Below are positions 33,629 to 42,876 of a stretch of 64,000 nt of DNA, in pieces. The notes under the pieces are model-generated. The model was not told the origin of the DNA. It was given only the letters and a program-made list of their open reading frames with translations, and searched no databases. Position 1 is the stretch's first letter. The number at the start of each line of letters is the position of its first letter. Source of the DNA: GCA-2794515 sp033763335. Its GTDB lineage: Bacteria > Chloroflexota > Anaerolineae > Aggregatilineales > Phototrophicaceae. The stretch lies in assembly GCA_033763335.1 (NCBI GenBank), contig JANRKU010000008.1:1-64000 (forward strand), read 5' to 3'. The position numbers were made by a program, and so were the translations under genes.

Positions 33629-36600
33629 TTATGCGAGTGATAATTGCATCTCACTGATAAGCGTTTCGGAATGAATCGGTAGGGTTAAATAAAAACTCGC
33701 CCCTTGTCCTTTGTCACTTTCGAGCCATAACTTGCCCCCGTGCGCCTCAACTAATTTTTTAGTGATGGGCAATCCCAAGCCAGTACCACCTGCATGTTTT
33801 ATACCATGTTCGGTTTGGCGGAATGGCTCAAAGATAACATCTTGGTCTTGTGGGGCAATGCCAGGTCCTGTATCTATGACGGCGAAGAGCAATTCGTCAT
33901 GACGTTTTTTCACACTGAGGGTAATACTGCCTTTCTCGGTAAATTTGCACGCATTCGACATTAAATTGAGCAAAATTTGACGAATACGGCGTTTATCCCC
34001 CACCAAACGAGGCAAATCGGGGTCTATATCTTGTATCAATACAACTGGTTTATCGTGTAATAAGGTTTTGCTGGTGGCGAGAATCGTATTTAATTCTTGG
34101 GTGAGGTCTATATTGTCCTCAATGAATAATTTCATCATTCCCGCCTCAATTTTGGTCATATCGAGTACATCATTAATAAGTGCCAATAGGTGTTTTGCAC
34201 TATCTAATGATTTTCCGAGCGCGTCTTTTTGTTTATCATTCACCTGCCCCAACATGCCAAGCGATACAAATTCGGTAAAATTGAGGATGGCATTCAATGG
34301 TGTACGGAGTTCATGACTCATGCTGGCGAGAAATTGACTTTTCATTTGGTCAACGGCGCGGAGCTGTTCGGCAATTTGCACTTGCTCTTGATAGAGTCGT
34401 GCGCGTTCCAACGCCGCCGCGATGAGGTCTGCCAATCCGCCGATAAGCCGTCTATCAAACTCGGTGAAATTGTAAGGGACATTACTCGCAAATCCGATAC
34501 GCCCGATGATGCGATTTCCTAACACACAATCTATCCCCAACAAGGCTTTCATGCCCGTATTGGCATACACATCAGCTTCGCCCGGATGCGCGAGGGTATA
34601 CTCATCAATGTTGTTAATTTGAATGATGCGGTCTATGCCTGTATGCGGATTCCAACGGGGGATGATGGTATCCAATGCACGAGAGGTTTTTTCTCCTTTA
34701 CCAAGAACAGCCACGACCTTAGCATAGCTGGCGGTGGCAAAATCATAATTTTCTGCCACTATTAAATTAGTTACGAAGTTAAACGGACCAAAAACATCGG
34801 CAAACGCATCCAAAATTTGGGTATGGGTCAGTGTTGCATTGATAGATTGGCTGAGGCGATAAAATAATTCAGTTTCTTTTTGGGCATCTTGCGCTTGAAG
34901 GTATAACCAAGACCGTTCAATGGCGGCGGCGGTGAGGTCACTTAACCCACGAATGAGGCGTTGTTCAAATGCCGTAAAGCGATGTAGTGTGGATGTCGAA
35001 AAATTTAACCGCCCAATAGCACGATTCCCCAACACACAATCGGTAATGAGGAGAGATTGTATCCCAAATGCTTTATACATTTGTGAATCTTCATCATCCA
35101 CCAGAGGCGAATTCTCGGTGTCTTCGATATGCAAAAGACGATTTTCATACGTTTGGGTGCGTAACAGTGGCACGAGTATATCCACGGCAACGGCGGTCTT
35201 TTCGCTTGCCTGCAAGGTGGCAACTACTCTGCCATTTTTGGCGGTGGCAAAATCATAATTTTCTGCCACCATCAACACCGTATTAAAATTGAATGGACCA
35301 AACACATCGGCAAACGCATCTAAAATTTGGGTATAGGTGACAGTGGCATTGATGGCTTGGCTAAGGCGATAAAATAATTCGGTCTCGCGTTGGGCTTCTT
35401 CGACTTGTAAAGAGGCACGACGGGCAGTGATATTTTCTGCAAGACGTGGGGCGAGCAATTCTATCATGGTGCGAAGGGGTTGTGGAAAAACTTGGTAATT
35501 ATCCCAATTAATCACCAAAAATGCTTCATGGCGCTCTTGGGTACGTAGTGGGGCGATAATGATTGCCTTATACCCCGCCCGATTCATCACATTGAGTTCA
35601 ATTTCGCCAAACAGGTCTGTTTTATAGATATTTTCGATGTAAAGCGGGGTATCGGTATTCAAAAGTTTATTGACCAACGGAAATTGTTCTGGCGTAAAAT
35701 TCATTAATGCAGACATGCTTTCGATAGGCAAATTTTCGCCATGTTCGTCTTGAAGTGCCACTGTCCGTAATTGGACGACAGTTTCATCTTCATAATCCAC
35801 ATACATCAAGGCTGTGCGTGAGGGCAAATATTGAACCACAACGGCGCTAAAAGCGATGAGCAAATCATCTTCAGATTGGGCGCTATTCATCGCATCGCTA
35901 ATATCGGCGAGTAATTCTGCCTGAAAACGAGCATCCTCAATAGCGCGAAGTGCCAATGCTTTATCGGTGACATCTCGAATCAGGATGAGCGAACCAGACC
36001 GTTTTTGATTGTCATCTAAAATTTCATTGGTCATCAACTCATAATAGGTGCGCTTATCGCCATCCCAAATTTGTAATTCGGTTTCGATATTAGTGGTGGT
36101 GATATGCGGTGCAAGCCATAGGAGCGATTCATTAACAAATTTTCCCAATGGGGAAACACCCTTAAAGAGCATCTCTTTGGCGATGGGGTTAATATCCATA
36201 ATGCGTTGGTCATTATCCACGATAATGACCGCATCATTCATTGACTGCAAAACTCGCTCACGGGCAACTGGGACAAGATTGAAAATTTTATAACGGAATA
36301 AGCCAATGGCGATGAAAATATTACCTAACCCAAAGGTGATGGGCTGAAAATCACGTTGTCCATTGAGCGTAATATCAAAAATAAAAGAAAAACTACTCAC
36401 CAATGGAATAACTAAGCCAATAATGATGAGCCATAATTGAATACGAAATAAACCTGTCACTTTGCTATTGTGGCGGAATAGCAGAAATATTCCCGCAAAA
36501 CTCAACACATACGAATAGATGGCGAGTACCCCTAGCATATCCCCAAAATCGTAATGCAAAATGTTAAAAGGGTTGTTGGCAATGATTTCGTAATTAGAGG

Positions 36601-36973
36601 CTACCAATCCATGTGATTCATTGGTGAATGCCAATAGTGTGCCGATAAGTGGGAAAAGTGATAGCCCTAGCGATAATTGAACAATCCGCTTCATCGAAAT
36701 TTTGGTGGTATAGGTAAGGGCAAAGACAAAAATATTGACAGGGACTAAAAACGAGCCAAGATATTGAAAATTATCCCAAAAAATCTTCTCTTGGAGTGTG
36801 GAAGCGATTAACTCGAATATATATCCCAATGTCCATTGTGCCTGACAAAACGCATATAGTGAAAAGGTCAATACACCGCGTATTTGCCGATTCTGAAAGG
36901 TATACACCCCAATCACAACAGAGACAAAAAAAGATATGAGATAGAACACTAAGGGTAATCCAAATTCCAACAT
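33629..36973 (-). CDS. Membrane histidine kinase: 7TM sensor - PAS - three GAF - HisKA - HATPase
   Basis: A 1114-residue sensor kinase. Residues 1-225 hold seven hydrophobic helices like the 7TM N-terminal region of Chloroflexi and Bacillota kinases. A PAS domain follows (about 235-340, NDAVIIVDNDQRIMDINP). Three GAF-type modules occupy about 350-870; the second and third are recent tandem duplicates, both beginning ETELFYRLSQ and containing VAENYDFATA. HisKA contains the phospho-acceptor H887 in MSHELRTPLN; the ATPase shows NLMSNACKF (N1007), DTGPGIA and GTGLGLPI. AAGGG 6 nt before the ATG supports the start. It lacks a fused receiver; three lone receivers follow in the same direction. Confidence 0.93.
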   Translation of the reverse strand: MLEFGLPLVFYLISFFVSVVIGVYTFQNRQIRGVLTFSLYAFCQAQWTLGYIFELIASTLQEKIFWDNFQYLGSFLVPVNIFVFALTYTTKISMKRIVQLSLGLSLFPLIGTLLAFTNESHGLVASNYEIIANNPFNILHYDFGDMLGVLAIYSYVLSFAGIFLLFRHNSKVTGLFRIQLWLIIIGLVIPLVSSFSFIFDITLNGQRDFQPITFGLGNIFIAIGLFRYKIFNLVPVARERVLQSMNDAVIIVDNDQRIMDINPIAKEMLFKGVSPLGKFVNESLLWLAPHITTTNIETELQIWDGDKRTYYELMTNEILDDNQKRSGSLILIRDVTDKALALRAIEDARFQAELLADISDAMNSAQSEDDLLIAFSAVVVQYLPSRTALMYVDYEDETVVQLRTVALQDEHGENLPIESMSALMNFTPEQFPLVNKLLNTDTPLYIENIYKTDLFGEIELNVMNRAGYKAIIIAPLRTQERHEAFLVINWDNYQVFPQPLRTMIELLAPRLAENITARRASLQVEEAQRETELFYRLSQAINATVTYTQILDAFADVFGPFNFNTVLMVAENYDFATAKNGRVVATLQASEKTAVAVDILVPLLRTQTYENRLLHIEDTENSPLVDDEDSQMYKAFGIQSLLITDCVLGNRAIGRLNFSTSTLHRFTAFEQRLIRGLSDLTAAAIERSWLYLQAQDAQKETELFYRLSQSINATLTHTQILDAFADVFGPFNFVTNLIVAENYDFATASYAKVVAVLGKGEKTSRALDTIIPRWNPHTGIDRIIQINNIDEYTLAHPGEADVYANTGMKALLGIDCVLGNRIIGRIGFASNVPYNFTEFDRRLIGGLADLIAAALERARLYQEQVQIAEQLRAVDQMKSQFLASMSHELRTPLNAILNFTEFVSLGMLGQVNDKQKDALGKSLDSAKHLLALINDVLDMTKIEAGMMKLFIEDNIDLTQELNTILATSKTLLHDKPVVLIQDIDPDLPRLVGDKRRIRQILLNLMSNACKFTEKGSITLSVKKRHDELLFAVIDTGPGIAPQDQDVIFEPFRQTEHGIKHAGGTGLGLPITKKLVEAHGGKLWLESDKGQGASFYLTLPIHSETLISEMQLSLA

Positions 36974-37063
36974 AAAAATCCCTTTAATTCAATGATTTTA
37001 TTTAGTGTATTCGTATGTCAAAAGAGGGGTAACTGACCAATTAGAGAGTATTTTATGAGAAGC

Positions 37064-37085
37064 TACCTGTCTAATTAGACAGGTA
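37064..37085. promoter_or_regulatory. 22-bp perfect palindrome upstream of the histidine kinase
   Basis: TACCTGTCTAATTAGACAGGTA lies in the 146-bp spacer between the LuxR regulator and the histidine kinase genes. A partial match (CCAATTAGAGA) occurs at about 37038. Neither strand shows a T-run, so operator is more likely than terminator. Confidence 0.5.
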
Positions 37086-37119
37086 AAGAAATAAATACTG
37101 TCATAATCTCAATGAATGG

Positions 37120-37764
37120 TCAAACAAGGTTGTTTTTTGCCGCCAAAACGATGGCTTCTGAACGGGTTTCGACACGCATTTTATCCAAAATATTGGTGAT
37201 ATGAAATTTGACGGTGGATTGACTGATGACCAATTTATCGGCAATTTCGGGATTATTTTCGCCTTTTGCCATGAGGCGCAAAACCTCTAATTCGCGTGTA
37301 GTGAGTCCAAAATCATGACCAACAAGAGAAGTTTCGTGGGTGGATTTTAATAAGACGGATGTAATTTCGGCAGAAAAAACCGATGCCCCCGTCATAGCGG
37401 TACGGATGGCACTCACCAAATCGCCTGTGAGTGACCCTTTTAGCACATAGCCAATGGCACCACTCTCCAACATCGCCAAAACACTCTCATCATCCTGAAA
37501 ACTGGATAATACCAACACTTTGACTATTTCATATTTTTCGTGGATGATACGAGTCGCTTCGATGCCGTTGATATGAGGCATAACGACATCCATCAAAATT
37601 AAATCGGGGCGTAATTCCTCGCATAACCGTAAGGCTTCTACCCCATTTTGGGCTTGCCCAATCAATTCAATGTCGGGGGCAATTTTCAAAATGGTGGTCA
37701 CGGCTTGATGCACCCATGCGTGGTCATCCACAAGCAAAATCCGTATTTTAGAGTGTTGGGTCAT
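37120..37764 (-). CDS. NarL/FixJ-type response regulator (LuxR HTH)
   Basis: A 214-residue regulator. The receiver (1-125) has the acidic pair D13/D14, phospho-acceptor D59 (LILMDVVMPHINGIEA) and the KG lysine in YVLKGSL. The C-terminal LuxR-type helix-turn-helix reads LTTRELEVLRLMAKGENNPEIADKLVISQSTVKFHITNILDKM. It is the only DNA-binding output in the cluster and probably acts downstream of the adjacent 7TM kinase. The 22-bp palindrome next to it is a candidate target. No good ribosome site precedes the ATG. Confidence 0.93.
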   Translation of the reverse strand: MTQHSKIRILLVDDHAWVHQAVTTILKIAPDIELIGQAQNGVEALRLCEELRPDLILMDVVMPHINGIEATRIIHEKYEIVKVLVLSSFQDDESVLAMLESGAIGYVLKGSLTGDLVSAIRTAMTGASVFSAEITSVLLKSTHETSLVGHDFGLTTRELEVLRLMAKGENNPEIADKLVISQSTVKFHITNILDKMRVETRSEAIVLAAKNNLV

Positions 37765-37890
37765 TGGATGTGCTTTCGCAACTCATTCTTGGAATAAATC
37801 CTATTGCATCCATTATATCCTATAACGGATAATATATAGTGAAAAAGCGTTCAATACACCTGTAATAACACAAAAATGAGGAAATTTTTC

Positions 37891-38850
37891 ATGACTAAAC
37901 ATATTCTGGTCACAGGCGGGGCGGGTTTCATCGGCAGTCATATCACCGATTTGCTGATAGAACAGGGCAACCGTGTGACCGTATTCGATAACGAAAGCAC
38001 AGGACAGCGCGATTTTGTAAATCCCCGCGCCACCTTTATTCATGGCGATGTGCGCGATGAATCCGCGCTGGCAGAGGTATTCAAAACAGGCATTGATGCC
38101 GTGTTGCATATCGCAGGACAAGCCTCTATTCGCCTATCATTTATGCACCCAGAAGCCGATTTGAATGTGAACACACTGGGGACAATCAACATCATCAAGC
38201 AATGTATTGCTCATAAAGTGCCACGCCTACTTTTTGCCAGCTCCATGACCATTTATGGCACACCACAAATTGCCCCCACACCAGAAACTGCCTATCCCGC
38301 GCCTGTTTCTTATTATGGGGTGACGAAATATGCCGCAGAACGCTATGCCCATATCACCGCCACGCGCAAAGATTTGGATTTTGAGATGAATGTGACCTCA
38401 TTCCGCATGTTCAATGTGTATGGGGAACGTCAAAGTCTGAATAATGCTTATCAAGGGGTATTTGCCATTTTTATGGGGAATGTCTTGCGTGGCGAGCCTA
38501 TTAATATCCATTCCGATGGCGAACAATCGCGTGATTTTGTGCATGTGCGTGATGTCGCACGGGCATGGGTGGAAGCGATTGATAACCCACAAAGTTATGG
38601 CGAAGTCATTAATATTGGCACTGGTCGCCCGATTAGTGTCAATCGGTTATGCGATTTGGTACTCAATGCCTTTGGATATTCCCGCGAGACCTATACCGTC
38701 AAACATCATCCCGCACAACCGGGCGATATTCGCGTGTCATCTGCAGATATTACCAAAGCCCGCGCCTTACTCAAATGGGAGCCGACTATCGTGTTTGAGG
38801 ATGGCATGAAAGAGACCATTTTGTGGGCAAAAGGGATTATGCAGAAATAG
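37891..38850 (+). CDS. NAD-dependent epimerase/dehydratase (UDP-glucose 4-epimerase-like)
   Basis: A 319-residue short-chain dehydrogenase of the extended type. The NAD-binding glycine motif is ILVTGGAGFIGSHITDLL; the active-site pair is in PVSYYGVTKYAAERY (Y-x3-K); RMFNVYGERQ and HSDGEQSRDFVHVRDVARA are typical of sugar epimerases. It interconverts nucleotide sugars for surface glycans. I use the ATG at 37891 with GAGG upstream, rather than one at 37876. A homolog with similar layout lies at 50725-51660. Exact substrate is not assignable. Confidence 0.88.
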   Translation: MTKHILVTGGAGFIGSHITDLLIEQGNRVTVFDNESTGQRDFVNPRATFIHGDVRDESALAEVFKTGIDAVLHIAGQASIRLSFMHPEADLNVNTLGTINIIKQCIAHKVPRLLFASSMTIYGTPQIAPTPETAYPAPVSYYGVTKYAAERYAHITATRKDLDFEMNVTSFRMFNVYGERQSLNNAYQGVFAIFMGNVLRGEPINIHSDGEQSRDFVHVRDVARAWVEAIDNPQSYGEVINIGTGRPISVNRLCDLVLNAFGYSRETYTVKHHPAQPGDIRVSSADITKARALLKWEPTIVFEDGMKETILWAKGIMQK

Positions 38851-38886
38851 ATAAATTTTGGGGATACGGCAGGCGGTTGTATGCCT

Positions 38887-38914
38887 GTAGGGGCATAATA
38901 TATCATGCCCCTAC
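38887..38914. repeat. 28-bp near-perfect palindrome, GGGGCAT...ATGCCCC family
   Basis: GTAG and CTAC flank GGGGCATAATATATCATGCC-CC; one mismatch in each arm. It lies between the convergent epimerase and beta-propeller genes and belongs to the same family as 57611-57630 and 61394-61413. Confidence 0.8.
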
Positions 38915-38945
38915 GTGGATTTAAGGGTGAGATTCATTGCTTAAA

Positions 38946-40268
38946 TCACCGCCACACCACAACCTGATTGACACTATAGGTCGCAGGAAATAATGACCAT
39001 CCCAGACCCCCGCTTGCAGGGCTAATTTTGATGGCACGAGTCCCGCCATAGCGGTCTATACTCTGCCATGTAAGCAAGCGTCCATCATCTAACCATATAT
39101 GCGATAGGACATCCATTGACCATAAACGGGGAATGGGATTTTGTGCTTGAATATCGGGCAACATCACACTCACCAAATCGCGCCCAAAGCGGAGGCGCTC
39201 GGTCTGATTCACATTGTAGGTGATGGCGAGGCTATCGCCAATCCAGCGCGGATTCCGTCCGTCTGTGGTGATAAGATGCCCTTCCACACCATCCCGACTG
39301 GTCAAAAATATTGGCGCAAGACGGTCTGCCTGATTCACATCTTGTTGAATAAGCAACCATTCGCTATCCCCTGACCAGCGTATATCCACCGACATATTCA
39401 TCGGATGTCGGTCTGTCCCCATTTTATAGGCTCGCCCATCCACCAAATCCCATGTATAAACGGTTGAATAGCCTGCTTTTTGCGAAATTGTGGCAATCCA
39501 TTCCCCATTCGGCGACCAATAGGCAACCCCACTATCCACATCTTCTAAAATGGGGGTCGTGGTGCGTGATGAGAGGTCATAAATAAATAACCGATTTTGC
39601 GCGGTCAGCGCCACTTGATTCCCCTGTGGCGACCATTGCATGGCGCTATAGGCTTGTTCGGTGCTGGATGGGCGCAAAACTTGGCGCGTGGCGATATTGA
39701 TAATGACCACCACCCCATTATTAATAATGCTCAAATACTCACCATTGGGCGACCAAGTATATGGCACAAGTTCAAATCCGAGGGGTTCATAGAGTCGTTC
39801 AATCGTATTGCTATCAACATACCACATCTGCAACCCGTTTAATTCTGATGTGATGGTATTTGGGCGACAATGAAACAACACATAATCACTATTTGGCGAC
39901 CAACGAATGGTCTCTCTGGGCGGGGCGCACACATTATAGCCCAACGGGAAACGTGTCACGGCATACGTGCGAAGGTCGAGAATATAAAATTCGACTTGAC
40001 CATAAAAATCCACCGTCATGAGGGCGCGTTCCCCATCTGGCGAAAAAATGACCTGCCAGTCGCTTTCAAATGGCACAGGGGCAATGGTAAAGACCCGCCG
40101 ATTAATATCCGCAATGCCAAAGGCGTGGGTTTCATCACGTAAATTTGACAGATACCCAACCACCCGTGTGGTCGGAATTGTGCCACCGACAGACAGGGCA
40201 ATGATGCACCCTACCGCTATAAATATGCTTATCAACAATCCTAGTCGCAAAATCAATCGTGTTATCAT
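38946..40268 (-). CDS. Membrane-anchored beta-propeller protein, paralog 4 of 4
   Basis: A 440-residue protein with one N-terminal membrane helix (LILRLGLLISIFIAVGCIIALSVGG) and the rest outside, built of PD40/TolB-like propeller blades: FSPDGERALM, WSPNSDYVLF, WSPNGEYLSI, WSPQGNQVAL, WSPNGEWIA, WSGDSEWLL. Such propellers bind proteins or ligands rather than catalyse. It is the last of four tandem paralogs, each overlapping the next by 4 bp. Function unknown. Confidence 0.82.
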   Translation of the reverse strand: MITRLILRLGLLISIFIAVGCIIALSVGGTIPTTRVVGYLSNLRDETHAFGIADINRRVFTIAPVPFESDWQVIFSPDGERALMTVDFYGQVEFYILDLRTYAVTRFPLGYNVCAPPRETIRWSPNSDYVLFHCRPNTITSELNGLQMWYVDSNTIERLYEPLGFELVPYTWSPNGEYLSIINNGVVVIINIATRQVLRPSSTEQAYSAMQWSPQGNQVALTAQNRLFIYDLSSRTTTPILEDVDSGVAYWSPNGEWIATISQKAGYSTVYTWDLVDGRAYKMGTDRHPMNMSVDIRWSGDSEWLLIQQDVNQADRLAPIFLTSRDGVEGHLITTDGRNPRWIGDSLAITYNVNQTERLRFGRDLVSVMLPDIQAQNPIPRLWSMDVLSHIWLDDGRLLTWQSIDRYGGTRAIKISPASGGLGWSLFPATYSVNQVVVWR

Positions 40269-41587
40269 TTTACAAAACCAAATTTAATAACAGTTTCAGT
40301 CGGATGGTTTAATAATCTTATTTCATTTGAAGGTGTCCAATATGCTAATTGTCGAATAGCTCCTTGATAAATAAAAGCTAATCCATCGTTATTCGGAGAC
40401 CATTCAGCCTGTTGAATGTCACCGTTAATAATATGATAAGGTTCATATAACCCAGTTAATTCGTTTTGCTTGACTATATAACGTTTATTAGCTGAATAAA
40501 TGTTATAAGATATCCATTCGCTATTTGATGACCAAAGTTGAATATCAAATACCCATGTAGGGAAAAGTTGAATATATTCCCCCAATACTGTCACAACACT
40601 TGTATCAAGTTTAACAAGATAATAAATATTGCTATTGGGGCTATAATCTCCATCACATCTAATCAATAGCCATTGATTATCAGGAGACCAAAAAATATCT
40701 TCAACGAGATTAATTTCATACTCTAAAGATGATAACATGACTAATTCATAGGTAGGTATATGAAAAATATAAGCACTCCAATTCGAGATAATAGCAATCC
40801 ACTCTCCATTCGGAGATAATACAGGTGATTTCTGAAAAGAAAAATCATCTAATAACACACTCCAAGAATTAGTTGCAAAAGTATATTTTTTTATCGCCTT
40901 TGAATCATAAATTAATATTGATGCACCATTATCTATCCATGAGAGAAAATTTTGTTTTTCATCATTTGGCGTAATGATTTGTTCCTCTAAACTATCTATC
41001 TTTACGATTGTTAGCTTATTATTTGAGGTTTCTAAAATAATATGCCTCAAATCTGGCGACCATCGCGCATAAGCAATATATAAACCCTCTGAAGAAGATA
41101 AGAGGCTTAACTCGCTTGTTTCAAAATCGAGCATATAAACCTTTTCCATGAATATGCCTTGTTGCTCAGATTCACAAGAAAATGTGATATACCGATTATC
41201 TGGTGACCAATTAGGAGCAATGATATTACATTCGGAAAATATATCCTCCAAGTAGATCATATAGCCCGTAAAAATATCCCATGCTACAAAAGACCTAATT
41301 TCATCAATGTCATAGGTGATTGTGATAAAACGCCGTTTATTAGGAGATGGAATGATTTCACCAGCATTTTGAACAGGAAGAGAAAAATATATAGATAAAT
41401 TACGATGAACATCAAACAATACAAGGTAAGTATCAACTTCTGGTAAACGAGTTTCGGCAACTATCATGGTAGTAGGCAATATATTTCCAATCCCCACTAC
41501 AAGCACACACAAAATCCCCGTAATGAGGCTTATCACCCCTATCAAGCGCAAAATAAATAGGATTTGAAAATTGTGTTTTATCATCAT
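40265..41587 (-). CDS. Membrane-anchored beta-propeller protein, paralog 3 of 4 (AT-rich)
   Basis: A 440-residue paralog: N-terminal helix (FILRLIGVISLITGILCVLVVGIG), then blades PSPNKRRFIT, WSPDNRYITF, WSPDLRHIIL, LSPNGEWIAI, WSPDNQWLLI, WSSNSEWISY, WSPNNDGLAF. Third-position A/T use is visibly higher than in the three flanking paralogs, although the gene lies inside their operon with 4-bp overlaps at both ends. The difference suggests that this copy was brought in, or has drifted, separately. Function unknown. Confidence 0.82.
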   Translation of the reverse strand: MMIKHNFQILFILRLIGVISLITGILCVLVVGIGNILPTTMIVAETRLPEVDTYLVLFDVHRNLSIYFSLPVQNAGEIIPSPNKRRFITITYDIDEIRSFVAWDIFTGYMIYLEDIFSECNIIAPNWSPDNRYITFSCESEQQGIFMEKVYMLDFETSELSLLSSSEGLYIAYARWSPDLRHIILETSNNKLTIVKIDSLEEQIITPNDEKQNFLSWIDNGASILIYDSKAIKKYTFATNSWSVLLDDFSFQKSPVLSPNGEWIAIISNWSAYIFHIPTYELVMLSSLEYEINLVEDIFWSPDNQWLLIRCDGDYSPNSNIYYLVKLDTSVVTVLGEYIQLFPTWVFDIQLWSSNSEWISYNIYSANKRYIVKQNELTGLYEPYHIINGDIQQAEWSPNNDGLAFIYQGAIRQLAYWTPSNEIRLLNHPTETVIKFGFVK

Positions 41588-42876
41588 TTCACAAATATAA
41601 ACCCCGCCACGACCACATCATCACCAGTCAATGGGCGCATATCGCCCCCGTTCACCGCAACCCATAATTGCTGTTGTTGCGGATAAAAAATAAATGCCAA
41701 GCTATTCCCATCGGGCGACCATAGGGGTGAATGGGTATCGCGCATAATTGCTTGTGGCGGTGACAGCATATCCCATACCATCACATCGCTAAAATAATTA
41801 TTGCCCCGCACGGCATATATTTCATAACTCATTTTACGACCATCTGGTGACCATACGGGTGGTGCTTCGATATTTTCGGATATAAGGCGTATATCCGACG
41901 CATCGGGCTTGGCGAGATAGTGTATATTACCGTCAATTTGGGCAGACCGAATCACCAGCCATTGGCTATCTGGCGACCATTGGAGCAAATCCACATCGCT
42001 AATATCGAATTCTGAGGATGATAATGCAATCAGTTCTGATGTGAGCAGGTTAAAGACATAGGGGCGGGGGGTGCGTAACCCCGATATAATAGCCACCCAT
42101 GTGCCATCTGGGGATAAAACGGGTTGTTGTGTAATTTGAAAATCAGCCAGCAACACCTCCCATGAATCGGTGGCGAAGGTATAGCGTTCTATACTCTTTA
42201 ACCCATAAACCAGCACCGATTCGGCATTTTTTTCCCAACCGATAAAGCGTTGCCATTTGTTGGGCGGGGTGATAATCTGTTCGCTTGTTCCATCAAGACC
42301 CATTATCCGCACGGTATTATTCACATCAATGCCCACATAATTCAAATTTGGCGACCACTGGTTATCGGTGACATATTGCGATTGTGAATAAAACAGATTC
42401 ATATCACCTGTCTCAAAATCCAAGACATTCAGCCCACCCATCATACCGCCTTGTATATTCGTTTGGCACGAAAAAATGATATGACGGCTATCGCGCAACC
42501 ATGTCGGATTCACCACCAAACAATTGGGGAAAATATCCGTAAGATAGATGATTCGCCCTGTAAAAATATCCCATACCGCATACTGTTGTTGAATCGTCCC
42601 TGCGCTAATAATCACGCGGTGTCCATCTGCCGATGGGGTGAATTGCCCACGATATTCTGAGGGAAAACTGTAATTGATGGGCAAATTGCGATTTACATCC
42701 AGTAGGGTTATACCACTGGTGGCGCGGGTAATGGAATAGGTTTGCGCCAAAATGAGTTGGGTCGGATAGAATGTGCCAAGCGCCACCGCACCCGCACACA
42801 TCATGCCAATGGCAATCATGACCATCAGAAAAAGGCGCAAAACAAAGCGGGTTTGGGTGTTATAGTGGTGTTTCAT
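41584..42876 (-). CDS. Membrane-anchored beta-propeller protein, paralog 2 of 4
   Basis: A 430-residue paralog with an N-terminal helix (FVLRLFLMVMIAIGMMCAGAVALG) and blades PSADGHRVII, WSPNLNYVGI, LSPDGTWVAI, WSPDSQWLVI, WSPDGRKMSY, WSPDGNSLAF. The TRIVAQ/LILAQT-like segment just after the helix is shared by the set. It overlaps both neighbours by 4 bp, giving strong translational coupling. Function unknown. Confidence 0.82.
   Translation of the reverse strand: MKHHYNTQTRFVLRLFLMVMIAIGMMCAGAVALGTFYPTQLILAQTYSITRATSGITLLDVNRNLPINYSFPSEYRGQFTPSADGHRVIISAGTIQQQYAVWDIFTGRIIYLTDIFPNCLVVNPTWLRDSRHIIFSCQTNIQGGMMGGLNVLDFETGDMNLFYSQSQYVTDNQWSPNLNYVGIDVNNTVRIMGLDGTSEQIITPPNKWQRFIGWEKNAESVLVYGLKSIERYTFATDSWEVLLADFQITQQPVLSPDGTWVAIISGLRTPRPYVFNLLTSELIALSSSEFDISDVDLLQWSPDSQWLVIRSAQIDGNIHYLAKPDASDIRLISENIEAPPVWSPDGRKMSYEIYAVRGNNYFSDVMVWDMLSPPQAIMRDTHSPLWSPDGNSLAFIFYPQQQQLWVAVNGGDMRPLTGDDVVVAGFIFVK

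Noticed and set aside
39141..40142. Plus-strand open frames opposite the propeller genes
   Set aside because: Shadows of the WSPDG-repeat coding strand; they have no start signals and no domain content.
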